Positions 35,845 through 47,528 of a stretch of DNA of 64,000 bases are shown piece by piece; the first letter of the stretch is position 1; the number at the start of each line of letters is the position of its first letter. This stretch comes from Acanthochromis polyacanthus (lineage: Eukaryota; Chordata; Actinopteri; Pomacentridae). The position numbers were made by a program, and so were the translations under genes. The notes under the pieces were generated by a model, which was not told where the DNA came from, made no database searches, and saw only the letters and a program-made list of their open reading frames with translations. Where the stretch lies: assembly GCF_021347895.1 (NCBI RefSeq), contig NC_067122.1:10157983-10221982 (forward strand), written 5' to 3'.

Positions 35845-38800
35845 TCACACTGCAATGGCGTCTTAACTGGCTTCCAATTCCCTCCAGCCAATAGACAACA
35901 AACTGAATGATTGCATTATCACACTGACTCTCAGAGAGGAGACCTAATTGGCAATGCAATGACATGGCTGGGACCAAATACACCAGACGGTAGCACTGAA
36001 TCACATGGTTTCTCTGTGTGCTAAGCAGACTGCAGCTATGCAGCCATCAGTGCAGAAGTGGTCTGTCAGTTATGGAAAACCTGATAATAAAAGGCCGGCC
36101 ATTCTACCTTCCCATAGAGTTCTAAGTGGTACCATTGTGCAGCCATTACAGACCTGCAAAGTAGACATATGGATGATATCATAATTATGGTTAGGGAGTT
36201 TAATCAGCCAAGCCTGAAGACTTTCCTCTTGAAATACCACCAACATGTCTCCTTTCTCTCAAGCAGAGCTGCCGGTCCATTCCTGCAGGTGTCCACAAAA
36301 ACTGCACCACCCAGCTGCCACACGTCTGATTCCTGTCGCTGCACTCTGTGCCCACATGTCTTAGCCATCCCCCTCAAGTCATAACATCAGTTCTAATGAA
36401 GAGTCTGAAAATATGCTTCATAACAATTACATCTGGTGGATTTGCAAACTGTGCATAATTTTTGCACTCCATCTTTGATCTGTGCGTGATTTGTTTCAAA
36501 ATAAGTTTGGCTTGGATCCAGACTAAAATCCAATCATTTTTTCCTTACTAAATTATATAATAGTTGACATTTAATTTCATAAAACCTGTCAGTTTTGAGA
36601 TTATAGACAAAAAAACATACAATCACAAGAGACCAGAACTGCTGCAAAATTTCTCTCTGAATGTTTTTTTTAAGCAAATATTTTTCCAAAACAATGCTTG
36701 AGTCAATAAAACAAGAATGCTGCTCAGGCTCAATCGCATGATCCAACTGCAGTCCCAATTTTTAAAAAAAAACTTTCCCCCTCAACTGACATGCTATTTT
36801 AAGCACAGATAAATTTTGTTTGGTGTATTTAAGCATTAAGCGTAATTCTCTCTCGAAGCTCCTGAAACTTAAAATGAACTTCGAGGGAGGTGTTTGTTTT
36901 TAAAATTTATTACTGTCATTATGCAACCAGCAGCGCACCACAATAAGGCTTGATTGAGTGACCGAGAAATGCTGATAACAGGAGAATTAGGCGGTTCTCT
37001 ATCTCTCGCCATGCAAATCAATGACACCCAGCTGTGAAACGCAACAACCACATAACAAAGAGAAGCTGCTAAATGAAAGACATTCCCCGTGTAGTATTTC
37101 ACCAGGAGCACAGGAAACGAGCCCCAGTACCACAGCACTCATCGTTGCTTTGCATTGCAGATGTAATTGCATCTTTAAAAAAAAAAAGAAGTGAGAGAGG
37201 GGAAAAAAGCATACTAATTCATGCAAGAACAGTACAAGTATGCATATTGAGGTTTAAGGATAAGTGGAATAAAATTATGAGACGTTCGAGTGGAGTGGCA
37301 TACTGAGGAACATCAAGTGACTTACCTGTATCATACTGTGTAGAAATGTCCTGATAAATATTAATTACATGAACATGCACCGACTTCACCTCAAAAAATG
37401 GATGTGAAGTTGTGTAAATATCAGAATTTTTAAACGTGAGAGCAATGCATCTGTCTATCTATATAGGAAAATCTTGCACTTTGGCAAAGATAAATCCAAG
37501 GCTGTCGTATTTGGCTGTTCTAATACGTCTGCTGCAGTTTGTGAAAGTAACAGCTGATAGTCTCTCAAACCAACCCCCAGTGATCAGCTATTTTTAAGTC
37601 TGGTGTGAAATTCAAGTAGTGAGTCAAAAGTACTGGATGCTCATCTCCTAAGTATTAATTTTGACTGTTTTGGTCCAAAACCCTAACACCACTTCTTCTA
37701 AAAATGATGCAACTAATAGTTACATCAACTAGAATGTTTTTCTAGACACATGCTGTCTCAATTATGTTTTTGATTTAGCGTATAGTGCTTTTATCTGCAA
37801 AGAGCATGTGTCATTTGCTTTCCAATATTATTTACTTCAGTCAACTAAAGCCTGATTAACATTTTTTATATCACAATATAACCATATGATATATAACATG
37901 TAACCAAGACAGTAATTTTATTACCTAAATTCCCTTCCATTAATTCAATAATCTGACAGATTTAAAAGATGCAAATTGTATCTTTTGGTGTCAAGACCTG
38001 CACTTTAAGCGTGTCACTTGTCATCCTGACCTTTAACCTTTAGGCAGTGTAAGCAGCAAATCACTGTTCTGGCCTTTAGTCTTATACAATCATCACTATA
38101 TTCTTGACTGACACCATTTATTAGCTTCAAACCAAAACTGGATTACACTACCACCCAACCATGACACACTGTACTGTGGTTAGAGAATACAAACACATGG
38201 TTTTCTCTTGCTTTGCCTTTCAGTTTGTCACCTCTGAGGTCACTCTGCAAATGGATCTTTAATATCCCACACAACCATATCTGGCTGTCAATTCAACAGC
38301 TTCTTCTAGTATTATCAGAAGTCTGCTGCAGTTTGACCCATTTAGTACCTCCTATGCCAGAGCTAGCACGGTTTGCTAGTGTCAGTCAGGGTTGGAGGTG
38401 TGGAGATTGCTCACTCATGTGTGGAAGCTGACATTTTGCAAAATCCTATTTAAAGCCATTTGCACTTGCTTGTTGGTGTGGTCACCTGCTGTTTGCTGTG
38501 GCCTGAGTGATTTGATAGCTTGTCAGTGGTCGCTCTGTTCATAATAGCAGACTGATTGGCTGCAGGGGAGGTGATGCGTGAAAACCCAGCTGTTGCATTG
38601 AGGAATCAATGAAAATACAAATGTACAGTGTCTTCACAAAATGTCTAAAGCTTTACAACAAGTTAATAAATACCTGAGACATTGTACGCTAACATTATTG
38701 CTTTGTGTTCTTTCACTATACTGGTTCATTTAATGTGGTGAACAGAGATTATTATGGTGCTGACAGAATGTCTAATTTTTCTCCCCGGTGATTAATGATG

Positions 38801-39230
38801 CTTGGATCTAATGAAGATAATGAATATGTCTAACAAATTACTTCTATTTTGTTTTCCATACACTCGAGAATTATCTCAGATGAGAGCAATAATAGAATAT
38901 ATACAACAACAAAATAGGAATAAACTCCAATGAAAATGCAGCATGTTCTTTGCTGTTTACATATTCACGGTTGCTACTTTTGCACACATATTTCATGGTT
39001 GAGTAAGAAGCCCAGACGTCTTGTCTTGTCATGTTGGCTTATTTTTATGCTTCGGTGAACATATGAAGATGCCCATTGTGCTTCCTTTATTTTGTCAAAA
39101 CAAATGGAGTAGATTATCCAAATGAGTGATTCTTAGGGATAGACTGTACTGTATATGTAGAGCAGCTGAGATGCAGGATGATGATGTCGAAAGCAGCTAT
39201 CAAGTGCTGACAGAAATCGTATCCTGCACT
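35845..39230. other. Unique non-coding sequence
   Basis: No gene, RNA or clear element. Near 36200-36235, AGCCTGAAGACTTTCCTCTT faintly recalls the 3' part of fish LINEs but is too short to call. Poly-A at 37175-37190. Several short open frames without domains. Confidence 0.5.
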
Positions 39231-39239
39231 GTCACATTT

Positions 39240-40680
39240 CAACCCTGGAGCATCAAAACACGGGATCTGTAAAGGGCAGACCATATTCTAGGTGCGAACA
39301 TGTTACCATGGTTGCTCAAGATCAGTAGCCTATATTCTACTCTCACATCTCAGTGATCGGTTTCATACAGGCTCTCAAAGGGCACAGAAAATTACTGGAA
39401 GATGCCAGACATACATAAGTGCTAATGCTGTGAAGAGGTGCTTCAGTGGAAGATCTTTCTGAAGGGCTGTCTCCAGAATCACCATCTCAGGTGGACCCTG
39501 TGGCAATGGAATGATGTCATGTTCTCAGACTAGGCATGATTTTGCCTGTCAAAAATTGCTGAACATGGATGGGGTCAGCACTTTGCACAGATCAAATCAA
39601 TGGGAGGAGTGCTACCAGTGTTATGGTGTCAGTTGGTTTCTCCAGGAACCACACAACTTCTTTGATTGACAAGCGTGGCAATACGACTGCCTGTTGTTAC
39701 ATCATTGATGGTCTTCTTGCTGTTGTTGTACTCTTCTTTGAGAACCACCCTGAGGGCCGTACCACAAAGCCAGTTCAACATAGCTTTCTTTGTGTAAGTC
39801 ATCTCGGCAAAAACTAAAACCCCAGTGAGATGTAACAGGTATCACAAGGGTGGTTTTCAACTTTCTTTAGTAATGCAGACTTTTTGTTTCAAACTTTGTG
39901 GGCGTAGACACAAAAGGGGGCATTTAACACATCATTTGACACTTCTTCCGCACAAAATAAATCTATCATATGCTGCTGCTTTAGTCAGGAGGTATTTTTA
40001 ATGGAGAGCAATTAGGAGTAGCCAAAAAGCGTTGCAATTTCATTCAGCTATTATAGTGACGTACAGCTCAACATGTTTGCAGATATAACTGGTATGTATC
40101 AAGAAGCACTTTTTTTAAGGGTAGACGCTTCTTCCACTCCAAAAAGTCTGAACATAACGTGCTCCAGACCCGGTTAGCTCCATGGCATAAGTTACCTTGG
40201 TGATGGATCAGGTTAAAACAGAGCTACTTTGACTGAAAACTCTGATTTTTGGCTCAACATACCTTGCTAACACATTAATCGTGCTTCGCAGTACAGCCCT
40301 TTTAGCTGCATAGGTTTCAGCATGGCAATTACTACATGGCACATATCGCAGGTAACGATTTGAACTAACACATGTTTAAGGTGATATCGCGCCCTGCTTA
40401 TTCTCCAGACTTGCCGCCAACAGAAAACCTGTGGAATCAACTTGGTTGGTGTGTTGCTAGCAGAATTTTTAGGCCACAGCACAGGCAGGAACTTGTGCTT
40501 GCATCACAAGAAGAAGGGAAAAAAGACATCCCACAGGATATCAAATCCTTCTATGGTCCATTAACAGAAGAATCCATGCTTTCTTCAACTCTAATGAAGG
40601 ACATATTCCAAACTGAACTTGTAGTTTTCAATTATGCTGGATATGGTGCTGATCCAGCATTGGTTCTCCTTTAAGTCACA
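39240..40680 (+). mobile_element. Decayed Tc1-like transposon split by a MITE
   Basis: The plus strand carries a Tc1-like transposase in pieces. Around 39320-39440: LSDRFHTGSQRAQKITGR and then SANAVKRCF, the end of the second HTH. Around 39480-39560: WTLWQWNDVMFSD with two stops where E-S-R would follow, the region of the first catalytic Asp block. Around 39620-39750: a weak match ending FFENHPEG, close to the usual F-L-Q-N-N-P-G. Sequence then breaks at 39754 and resumes at 40316 with FQHGNYYMAHIAGNDLN, in place of F-Q-H-D-N-A-R-P-H-T-A, then RPAYSPDLPPTENLWNQL. It closes with a C-terminal domain to about 40674. The break is exactly filled by the element at 39754-40299. No terminal repeats were found. 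Confidence 0.8.
39754..40299. mobile_element. Harbinger-like MITE nested in the Tc1 transposase
   Basis: The left end reads GGGCCGTACCACAAAGC. The reverse complement of the right end reads GGGCTGTACTGCGAAGC, 13 of 17 identical, giving terminal inverted repeats. The sub-terminal wording (AGCCAGTTCAAC on the left; complement of the right holding GTATGTTGAGCC, ATCAGAGTTTTCA and GAGCTAACC) is that of a common fish Harbinger-type MITE. No coding sequence. The 3-bp target duplication expected for Harbinger could not be confirmed (TGA on the left, TTT on the right). The insertion separates two adjoining blocks of the Tc1 transposase, so it is younger than that copy. Confidence 0.7.
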
Positions 40681-42470
40681 GCCCTAATCTCCTTTAGATC
40701 CCCCATGAACAGTCGAGGAATGTTGGTGCACAGAAATGCCAACATCCAAGAACTTACAGGTGAGTTTCAAGGTTGAGTTTTCATTGGCACTGCATATATT
40801 GTAGGAAAAGGTTCAAGTTAAAAGTGAAAATGAAAATTTCAGATGTGACCATCTTAAACACATAAATGTAAATTCTGATAACCCTGACATTAGTGAAGTA
40901 CAGACCTCTGGTGCTAGCACAACCATGATGCTATTCTCAGTCTTTAGTTTATTTCAGCTAAAGTCCACATGTTTATTGAATGAATGTTTGTAATTTTATT
41001 TTCATTACCTATGCAGCTTTGTAGGTGTCATTGTTTTTCTAACATTTCAAGTACATTGGGAAAGCTCTGTTCATCAGGAGTCCTGCCCTCCCTGTTTAGT
41101 TAAAAACAACAACAACAACAAAACCTGTTACATTCATGCTGCTTTCTATACAAATTATCTTTTTGTCAGCTCTTAATGTGTCATTACAGAAATTTCCATT
41201 GGCAGAAATCCTCAGCTGCGGGGCATGAGGAGTGTGGGTTCTCATGAAGAGCGGCTATTTAAAGGAGTTTAAAAACACATACTGTAATAGTTCTCCCAAG
41301 GGACTATGCAAATGAGATTAAAGAGTTTTACTCATCCAATAACAAGATTCTTTTTTTCAACAAAATATTTACTGCCTTTCCCTCAAGGTTATTTTTTTTA
41401 GCTAATATGCTCTATTGGGCCCGATTCCACAATTGCTGAATATGCATTTTCAAGTCACCCGTGTCAGCTGTCACATAAGCCTATTGTTTCTGAGATGAAT
41501 GATAATCCGACGTTTAATGTCTCAAGATAAAACCATGCAACCAATTCACTCTCACTGATCTGAACCATTCTTGTATTTTTGCATTTATGAACTGTAAATT
41601 CTCAGTGACACATGTTAAAATGAAATGACCTTGATCAAAATCACATGGCCTTTTAAATAGCTCTTTAATTGATCAGAGAATTGGTAATATGACATTTCAT
41701 TACTTCACGTGTGATGTTAGTACTGAGGTAAAACTAGTTTATTTGTAGCTTGATTGGAGGACAAATGAGAGTTCCAGTTTCAGACATCTTGGTGCCATTA
41801 TTTTAGTAGGCTCTCCAGTTTGAACATCATTGTTTTGCTTGTGAACAGATTAACGGGACAACTTCTGCCATCTTGGAGAGCTTGAAGATAAAACTCTGCA
41901 GATATGATGTTGCTTCTTGACACACTTCCTAACTTCTTTCTTTAAGATGCTGGCCAGAAGGAGGACCACCCTGATGTGGTTTTCAAATCTTAGTCAGGTT
42001 CAGAGTCCTGCACTTGTTAAAGCCATTTTTTAACTTTTAGTTAAATTATTCAAGACATGAAATATACTTTAGGCTACTTTCAAAACACAGCATTGCAAGT
42101 GTCACTGGAATTCATTAAAAAGCAAGAACAACAAACAAAGCAGGAATATAGCTATTTGCCTTGAAATAAATAATCCCTTGTCCTCTCAAAGGACACCAGC
42201 TCTTCATTTTCTACCCAAAAATTATTCCATAAATCTACTTTTGATAACATGTTCAATATTAGATGATACTATATAGCAGACGTGCATTTTTACACACAAA
42301 ACAGAGCAACAGTAGCACTTATTGTTTGTTGTGTTTTGGGGCATCTGTTGAAGCGCAGCACAAATTGGTTTGTTTTTTATCTCAGTATCCACCAAGTAGG
42401 GAAATATCTTCCTCGTTTGTCTCTAGTTAGCATGCATGCTGGTGTTAGGGAGGAACGCACTGTTGGTAAG
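40681..42470. other. Non-coding; includes a candidate regulatory block
   Basis: No gene. An (AAC)n run lies at 41103-41120. The block 41200-41560 is described separately as a candidate enhancer. The rest shows nothing recognisable. Confidence 0.5.
41200..41560. promoter_or_regulatory. Candidate conserved non-coding element
   Basis: The block contains a perfect octamer ATGCAAAT (41306-41313), directly followed by GAGATTAAAG. About 150 bp on is TGTCAGCTGTCA (41462-41473), two TGTCA half-sites of the MEIS/TGIF type overlapping an E-box CAGCTG, followed by CCTATTGTTT, a SOX-like site. It is unique, free of repeats and flanked by simple sequence. Such clusters are typical of vertebrate developmental enhancers, but motif density alone proves nothing. 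Confidence 0.25.
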
Positions 42471-42970
42471 TAATTATAATTGTTTATGTGTAGAGCACCT
42501 ATTAAAACCAGCTTTACAAATTGTTTTACAACAGACATGTAATACACACATTTATATGCACAGTCTTGTAAAAGAGGAATAAAAAGATTTAAATAATGGA
42601 TCATAATCCATTATTGTAAGAAAGATACTGGATTTTTTAAAAGCACAATAGATTAGGTAATACAATGTAAAAACTGTGATAGAGCAAACTCAAATTCAAG
42701 GGTAATCTCAAGAATAAAGTACAGAGTAACTAAACTGAAAAGAACAAAAAAGAATTACAGGAGAATTTATTTTTGATGGTCTCCCAGTGCAAAAAGTCTT
42801 CTACAGTGTTGTTACACAACTGAGGATCTCTAACAGCAAAGGTTCGCTCACCTTTATTCTCCAAGTGTCAGGTGGGAACAGTCAGTGAGTTCCTGCATGA
42901 TGACCTCTGGTTGGTAGAAGTACAGCAATCTCAAAGTTTCTAAAGGTGTGGCTGCATTAGACAGACACAA
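42471..42970 (-). mobile_element. Probable LINE 3' region (L2-like)
   Basis: It starts with TGTAGAGCACCTATTAAAAC and CAGCTTTACAAATTG, the antisense of the L2-type tail (compare 17,675-17,780). After an A-rich stretch, 42855-42960 resembles the antisense of the UTR wording often found upstream of that tail in fish. Decayed, with unclear borders. Confidence 0.4.
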
Positions 42971-43080
42971 ACAAATACAAATAATAGATTTCTTTTGTTT
43001 ATTGTTTATAAGAAAAAACTAATGTAACTAAATTCTTGGCAGTTTAAATATGTCAGTTCTCAACATTGTCAATATCACAG

Positions 43081-43815
43081 CAGCGCTGGATTTAAGGCCG
43101 AGAGGTCCGGTCGCCCAAATGACATTTTTTGGGCCATTTTTTGGCCGTTGTCCAGTTCCTCCTCCACGTCAACTTGTTAGCTGGATCCGCCGAGCTATCA
43201 CTGGTCGCTGGGCAAAGTGTACCTTAAAACCCCCCACGGCCGTGAAAAGTCACCCACGAATGAGCAGCGCATTGTCCGGAGCTCCTAGCGGGTGACTGGG
43301 ACGTTGACAGCCGGAACAGGTGCGGTTTGTCCCGGGCAGATGAGCGGCAAGGAGCGGCAGGTGTTAGCCGAGCAGCAAGCGGGGGATAGCTAGCCAGCCG
43401 GGGAGTCTGAGCAGTCCGTGACCGGGGAGAGCAGCTGGCAGACCCACCGAGTTAAAAATGACAGCTCTGGTGGCTTGGTGCTTTCCGTTCGCGGTGCTCA
43501 GGCTCAGTTGGTGCTGCCCTCCGGATGCCGCCACCACATTCTGGGCTGGTTCTGGATCCGACGGAGTCTCGCGGACTCCCGCGAGATGTTAACGACGTTA
43601 ACATCAGCGACAATAAAGTGTTCAAATTTGAAATTAAATCGGCGGAAATCCGCGGATCCACGGAAAATTGCCATCCCTGGAACTTGGATTTGGAGGTCGG
43701 TAGCCCAAATCAAAATATTTGGGCCCCTAACCAGCGTGTTTTTTGTCATTTTTGGTCGCCAAAATCGGTTTTTAGTCGCAAATGGCGACCTGGCGACCGT
43801 CTAAATCGAGCGCTG
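43081..43815. mobile_element. hAT-like non-autonomous transposon
   Basis: The left end reads CAGCGCTGGATTTA and the reverse complement of the right end reads CAGCGCTCGATTTA, 13 of 14 identical. Both fit the C-A-G start usual for hAT elements. Sub-terminal G-G-T-C-G-C-C and C-C-C-A-A-A-T motifs recur at both ends. TCACAG lies directly outside both ends (43075-43080 and 43816-43821), six bases where hAT elements normally duplicate eight, so a small change at one edge is likely. The interior is markedly more GC-rich and CpG-rich than the surroundings. Several open frames cross it on both strands (for example 43050-43295 and 43418-43804), but none shows a hAT transposase motif. Confidence 0.75.
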
Positions 43816-43844
43816 TCACAGTAATCAAGCAACAGAAAATGTAC

Positions 43845-44430
43845 TAAAAAACTGCCTTCACCATGCTTGACAGTAGATACTGTACATGCTGGAGATGTTT
43901 CACCTGGCCTTCTGTTTACCCTCACATTAGCAGGAGGAAGATAATCCTGGAAATTGGATTCGTCTGACCACAGATCTTCTTCCAGTTGCTGGTGGTCCAG
44001 TTCTTGTGGGCTTGGGTCCAACAAGTCTGGGCTTACCTCTGTCTCTCATTGATCTGGGGCTTCTTGACAGCCTTGTAGGACCTTAAGCCATGATCTAAAA
44101 GTCAGCCACGTACAGTATAGGTGGAACACTGGACACCAGTTTGGTTTGACCACTGCTGCTGAAGCTCCTGTGATGTCATTCGGAGGTTTCACCTGCACAT
44201 GTGGATCGGGATGTAGTCATTTCTTGCTGAGGAAACCCTTGGATGCCCAGATCTTGGTTTGTCTTCCAAGCTGTTGGTTCGTCCGTATGTCTGCAGAGTG
44301 TATCCAACTGCTGAAGGACTGCGTCTGCACTTCCTGGGTATCTGGATCCTTTTTTTAGTCATTTTTTGTCTTTGAAGAACTTTCAAATGTGCTGGCTTTA
44401 TACAGACACGAAGCATGGCAACAAAAATTG
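43845..44430 (-). mobile_element. Degenerate Tc1-like transposon, truncated in the catalytic domain
   Basis: On the minus strand the N-terminal HTH region is seen first, with YGRTNSLEDKPRSGHPRVSS, matching the G-R-P-R linker of Tc1 transposases. A decayed second HTH follows (HGLRSYKAVKKPQIN), then LWSDESNFQDY with the first catalytic Asp and Glu context, and STVKHGEGS before the sequence breaks at about 43845. The C-terminal third is absent. The frame shifts at least twice. The copy ends about 30 bp from the right edge of the hAT-like element, and the left flank of that element does not continue the transposase, so true nesting cannot be shown. Confidence 0.82.
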
Positions 44431-44789
44431 AGTCTTTTAATAAAAAGCATGACCTTCATTAGTGGATCAGTTGTACCAAAATGACCCAATACTCAAAATT
44501 CCTTTTGTATCTTTATAGAACCAATTGATTTTAAGTTTTTAATGACTTTTTAAAAATTTGTTTAGTGTTTTGGTTGTGATTATAAGAAAATAAATTGCGT
44601 TCGAAGACCTAAGAGGGATTCTTAATGCAATATTACACAAATGCATGGGATGTCCAAAAACATTTTTCCACCATTGTACATCCTGTTTTTTTTTCTTTGA
44701 GATAAATTTTGTTTTTGTTACCAGTTTCACTGCCATGTTTACTACAGTCTTTTAATTGAATTCTGAGTTGCACCCGTTCAGAAACCAAC

Positions 44790-45075
44790 TGCACGGAAAT
44801 TAAATGCTACTCTGAGTGCCATTTAAACCCAGTGTCCGAGCAATATTTCTAAAAAATATGCCAGGAGCTTTCTAGTGTGTTTCTAAAAAATTAGGTTAAG
44901 GTCAAACGTCACACCAAAATTCCAAACCTATCACTCAATATTAACTGATAAGGGACCAAGAAAGGATTGGATACTAAGGTGCAGACTGTCAGAACCAATG
45001 ATAAAGATCTCTGTTTTATCAGTGTTTAATTTAGGTAGCTGCCTGTTGCTGCTGCGGCAGAAAACAGCACTGACA
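44790..45075 (-). mobile_element. L2/CR1-like LINE reverse-transcriptase fragment
   Basis: Minus-strand translation gives LPKLNTDKTEIFIIGSDSL, the conserved segment just after the catalytic box in L2/Rex1-type fish LINEs (usually L-x-L-N-x-D-K-T-E-V-L-x-x-G-P). It continues with FLGPLSVNIE, then NFGVTFDLNLIF (usually N-L-G-V-x-F-D-S-x-L-S-F), and an RNIA stretch of the thumb region. Stops and one frameshift are present. Both the polymerase box upstream and the 3' end are missing. Confidence 0.75.
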
Positions 45076-45079
45076 TGAG

Positions 45080-47110
45080 TGAGGATAACAACATTGAGTT
45101 GGCATTAAAATGAAACCAATAATATGACAAATTCTAAAAGATCTATAGAGCTCTGGATGGCTGCAAGTCATACCTCTGTTGAATCAAGTCAGTTCTTTCA
45201 CATTACATGTAGTCATTCATCTTTAAAATTAAAATATTGAATACAAGCAAAAATGAAAATCAATTGGGAAATTTTTCTAAAGTGATATATGTCAGATCTG
45301 ATGTGTTGTTTTATTTTCAAAGATCCTCCAGTCTGTCACTATAGTTTTCAATAAAACAGTTCACTGTAGCTTTTTTTTTTTTCATTTTCAATAAGCTGAC
45401 AGGAAGCCTGAGAGGGCTCCACAGAGTAAACAGGCCACAGGACGTTGGGATGTGAAAAACTAAAAACAAAGCCAACGCTGTACAGGCTGCATGATAATAT
45501 GAAGAGGTCTGATAAAACAGATGTTTATTCACCTACTCACAGTCGCCTCAGCTGTGTACTCCATACAGTCTAAAAGTAATTTAGAGAGCACTAACAGCTA
45601 AATACTCAAGGGCGTAAAAATAAAAGGTTAGACGGTGCATCTGACAGCGAGGCATATAGAAGGTCTCCATTTGTTCCATCTAGAAATTATGCTGCACTAT
45701 TACTACGATGGGCTGATACTTGGAAAAAAAATATGTTATGTGAAGATGCTGATGAATTAGTTGTGAACATCTTTTCAACCGACATTGCTAAGAATTTGCA
45801 CAAGTCATGACAAATTCCACTTTGTGTTTACGTCAGTCATGCCAAACTGTATGTCAACACATGTTTGGCCAAATCACATTATCAGTACATCCTGGAAGCA
45901 GAGCAAAAGGCAGATGGAAAAGCATTTTGTGTACTTCTTATAATTCATGATTTCTGGTACTCAAGGAACATCCAATTCGCATCCCCCACTGAGTATTTCA
46001 TCCATTGTGCGCAGCAGCAAATCTCTGCCCCACTTGTCTGAAAGTGATTCAGCTTTCAAAGACTTTTCAGAGCAGTAGGGTTTTCCAGGGGGTAGTGCTC
46101 CTTACATGTGGAAAGGCCTGAATAGGAGACTTGGAGGCATAGCCAAAGGTTTTCTCTTTTTTTGTCTGTGAGAGCATTTAGAGTGTCTGTGTGGTGGCCA
46201 GAACACATATATGCTTTGCAAATATAATATAATTTAAAAAGATTTCGGAGACCTTACATTTAAGCCAGCAATTATTCTGGATAATTCCTTGAGAAAGCAC
46301 TTTGCCAGTCCCTCATCCCGACCAACACAGCGCTTAACAAGATATGCAGGGCCAGCGAGCGAGCAAGCAATGCTTTATTTAAATAGTACACTTATTTTCA
46401 TGGAAAATGTGTTGTTTGGGGAAAAAAAAATACATTAAAGATAAAGTGTGGGGACTTGTAAGTCTGAATTAACGTCACATTCAAGCTCGTGCCAAATGGG
46501 TTCACGCATTAATAATAAAGCCTGCCAGGTATTTCACAGTATGCCAGAGCTTTAAATCAGTTTTCTGGGACAGCATACCACTATCGGGACACCAGTGGCT
46601 GCAGGTGCAAATTGGATAGTGGCAACAGCAACTCAGAGCAAGAATCTAGGAAGTGTCAACAGGATTGTGCAATTACTCTCACTGCTAGAAACTTCATCAC
46701 TGCAGGTTGAACTATTTAAAATGAAACAGCACGAACATGATCCTCCTAGCTGTTGTCATTCTCAAGTTACCTTGAAAAAAGGTATGCAAGATGTAAAAAC
46801 CAAGAACGGAACACATTTTCTGAACACATACAGGTCAGAGACAAACCCAGATTTGGTGATCCAAATGTGAAAATGACAGTCTTTTGAGAAATGCTATTGT
46901 ATGCGGTGGTCAGGTTTTAGTCTTGAATCTAAGCTACAAAAGAAAAGATAATAATGGAATGGATTATAATACTGCAGTCGGGAGGGGAAAAAAAAGAAAA
47001 ATTCTGATGCTTTTTAGTTTCTACAATACAGTGTTTCAGTGTGTTCACATCAAACACTGCCAGCAAAACTATACAGGAAATAAAAGACCATTTTAATTTG
47101 GGTAAACTTT
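45080..47110. other. Unique non-coding sequence
   Basis: No gene recognised. Poly-T tract at 45371-45383. The block 46170-46570 is repeat-free with homeodomain-like and TTTGCAAAT-like words and could be conserved non-coding DNA. The open frame at 46595-46870 shows no domain. Confidence 0.5.
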
Positions 47111-47233
47111 AAAATATCATAACCTTGCCAGCAAGTTGATTTCTCGCGATATTTGTGAGTTCACAAATCTCTCAAGAAACCATCTTGCTCCGCTCCCGCC
47201 TTCACTTTTCATACAGCACCAAGTTGGTTCGGG

Positions 47234-47280
47234 CCAATCACGCAGCAGTATTCGTGTGTGGGGCGGGATAATGGGCGGGA
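47234..47280 (+). promoter_or_regulatory. Promoter-like CCAAT and GC boxes of the RecQ-bearing element
   Basis: GGGCCAATCA places a CCAAT box at 47234-47238. GC boxes GGGGCGGGA (47260-47268) and GGGCGGGA (47273-47280) follow within 45 bp. The start codon of the helicase frame lies about 50 bp further on, in a good initiation context (AACATGG). There is no TATA box. The layout is that of a compact CpG-type promoter. Confidence 0.4.
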
Positions 47281-47327
47281 TATCCGGGTGTGATGACGAC
47301 ACCAAGCGCCAGTAGATCAAAACAAAC

Positions 47328-47528
47328 ATGGCAACAGAGGACAACGATCGTGTAGATGCTGCTATTAAGTCAGTTTTAGCTGAATCTCCTATCGCTTCTT
47401 TGAAGTAAGAACAACGAGAGGCGCTTTGCGCATTTCTGGATGGTAAAGATGTTTGTGCTTTTTTACCTACGGGTTTTGGTAAGAGTTTAATCTACCAATT
47501 GGCTCCGCTCGTTGTGAAGATCCCGTGA
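47328..47528 (+). pseudogene. Truncated RecQ-like DNA helicase (N-terminal start, motifs 0 and I)
   Basis: From ATG 47328 the frame encodes an acidic start, then LK-stop-EQREAL around codon 27 (TAA at 47406), the place of the RecQ Q-motif (motif 0; the Gln survives). The next block is FLDGKDVCAFLPTGFGKS, followed by LIYQLAPLVVK. LPTGFGKS is the Walker A box (motif I) of superfamily-2 RecQ helicases, and S-x-x-Y-Q-L is its conserved continuation. TGA at 47526 ends it 10 codons later. A RecQ helicase is usually more than 600 residues, so motifs Ia to VI, the RecQ-Ct and HRDC domains are missing. One internal stop in 66 codons with an otherwise intact frame suggests fairly recent loss. Confidence 0.8.

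Noticed and set aside
43418..43804. 128-codon plus-strand frame
   Set aside because: Lies inside the hAT-like element, and overlapping open frames on both strands reflect its GC-rich composition.
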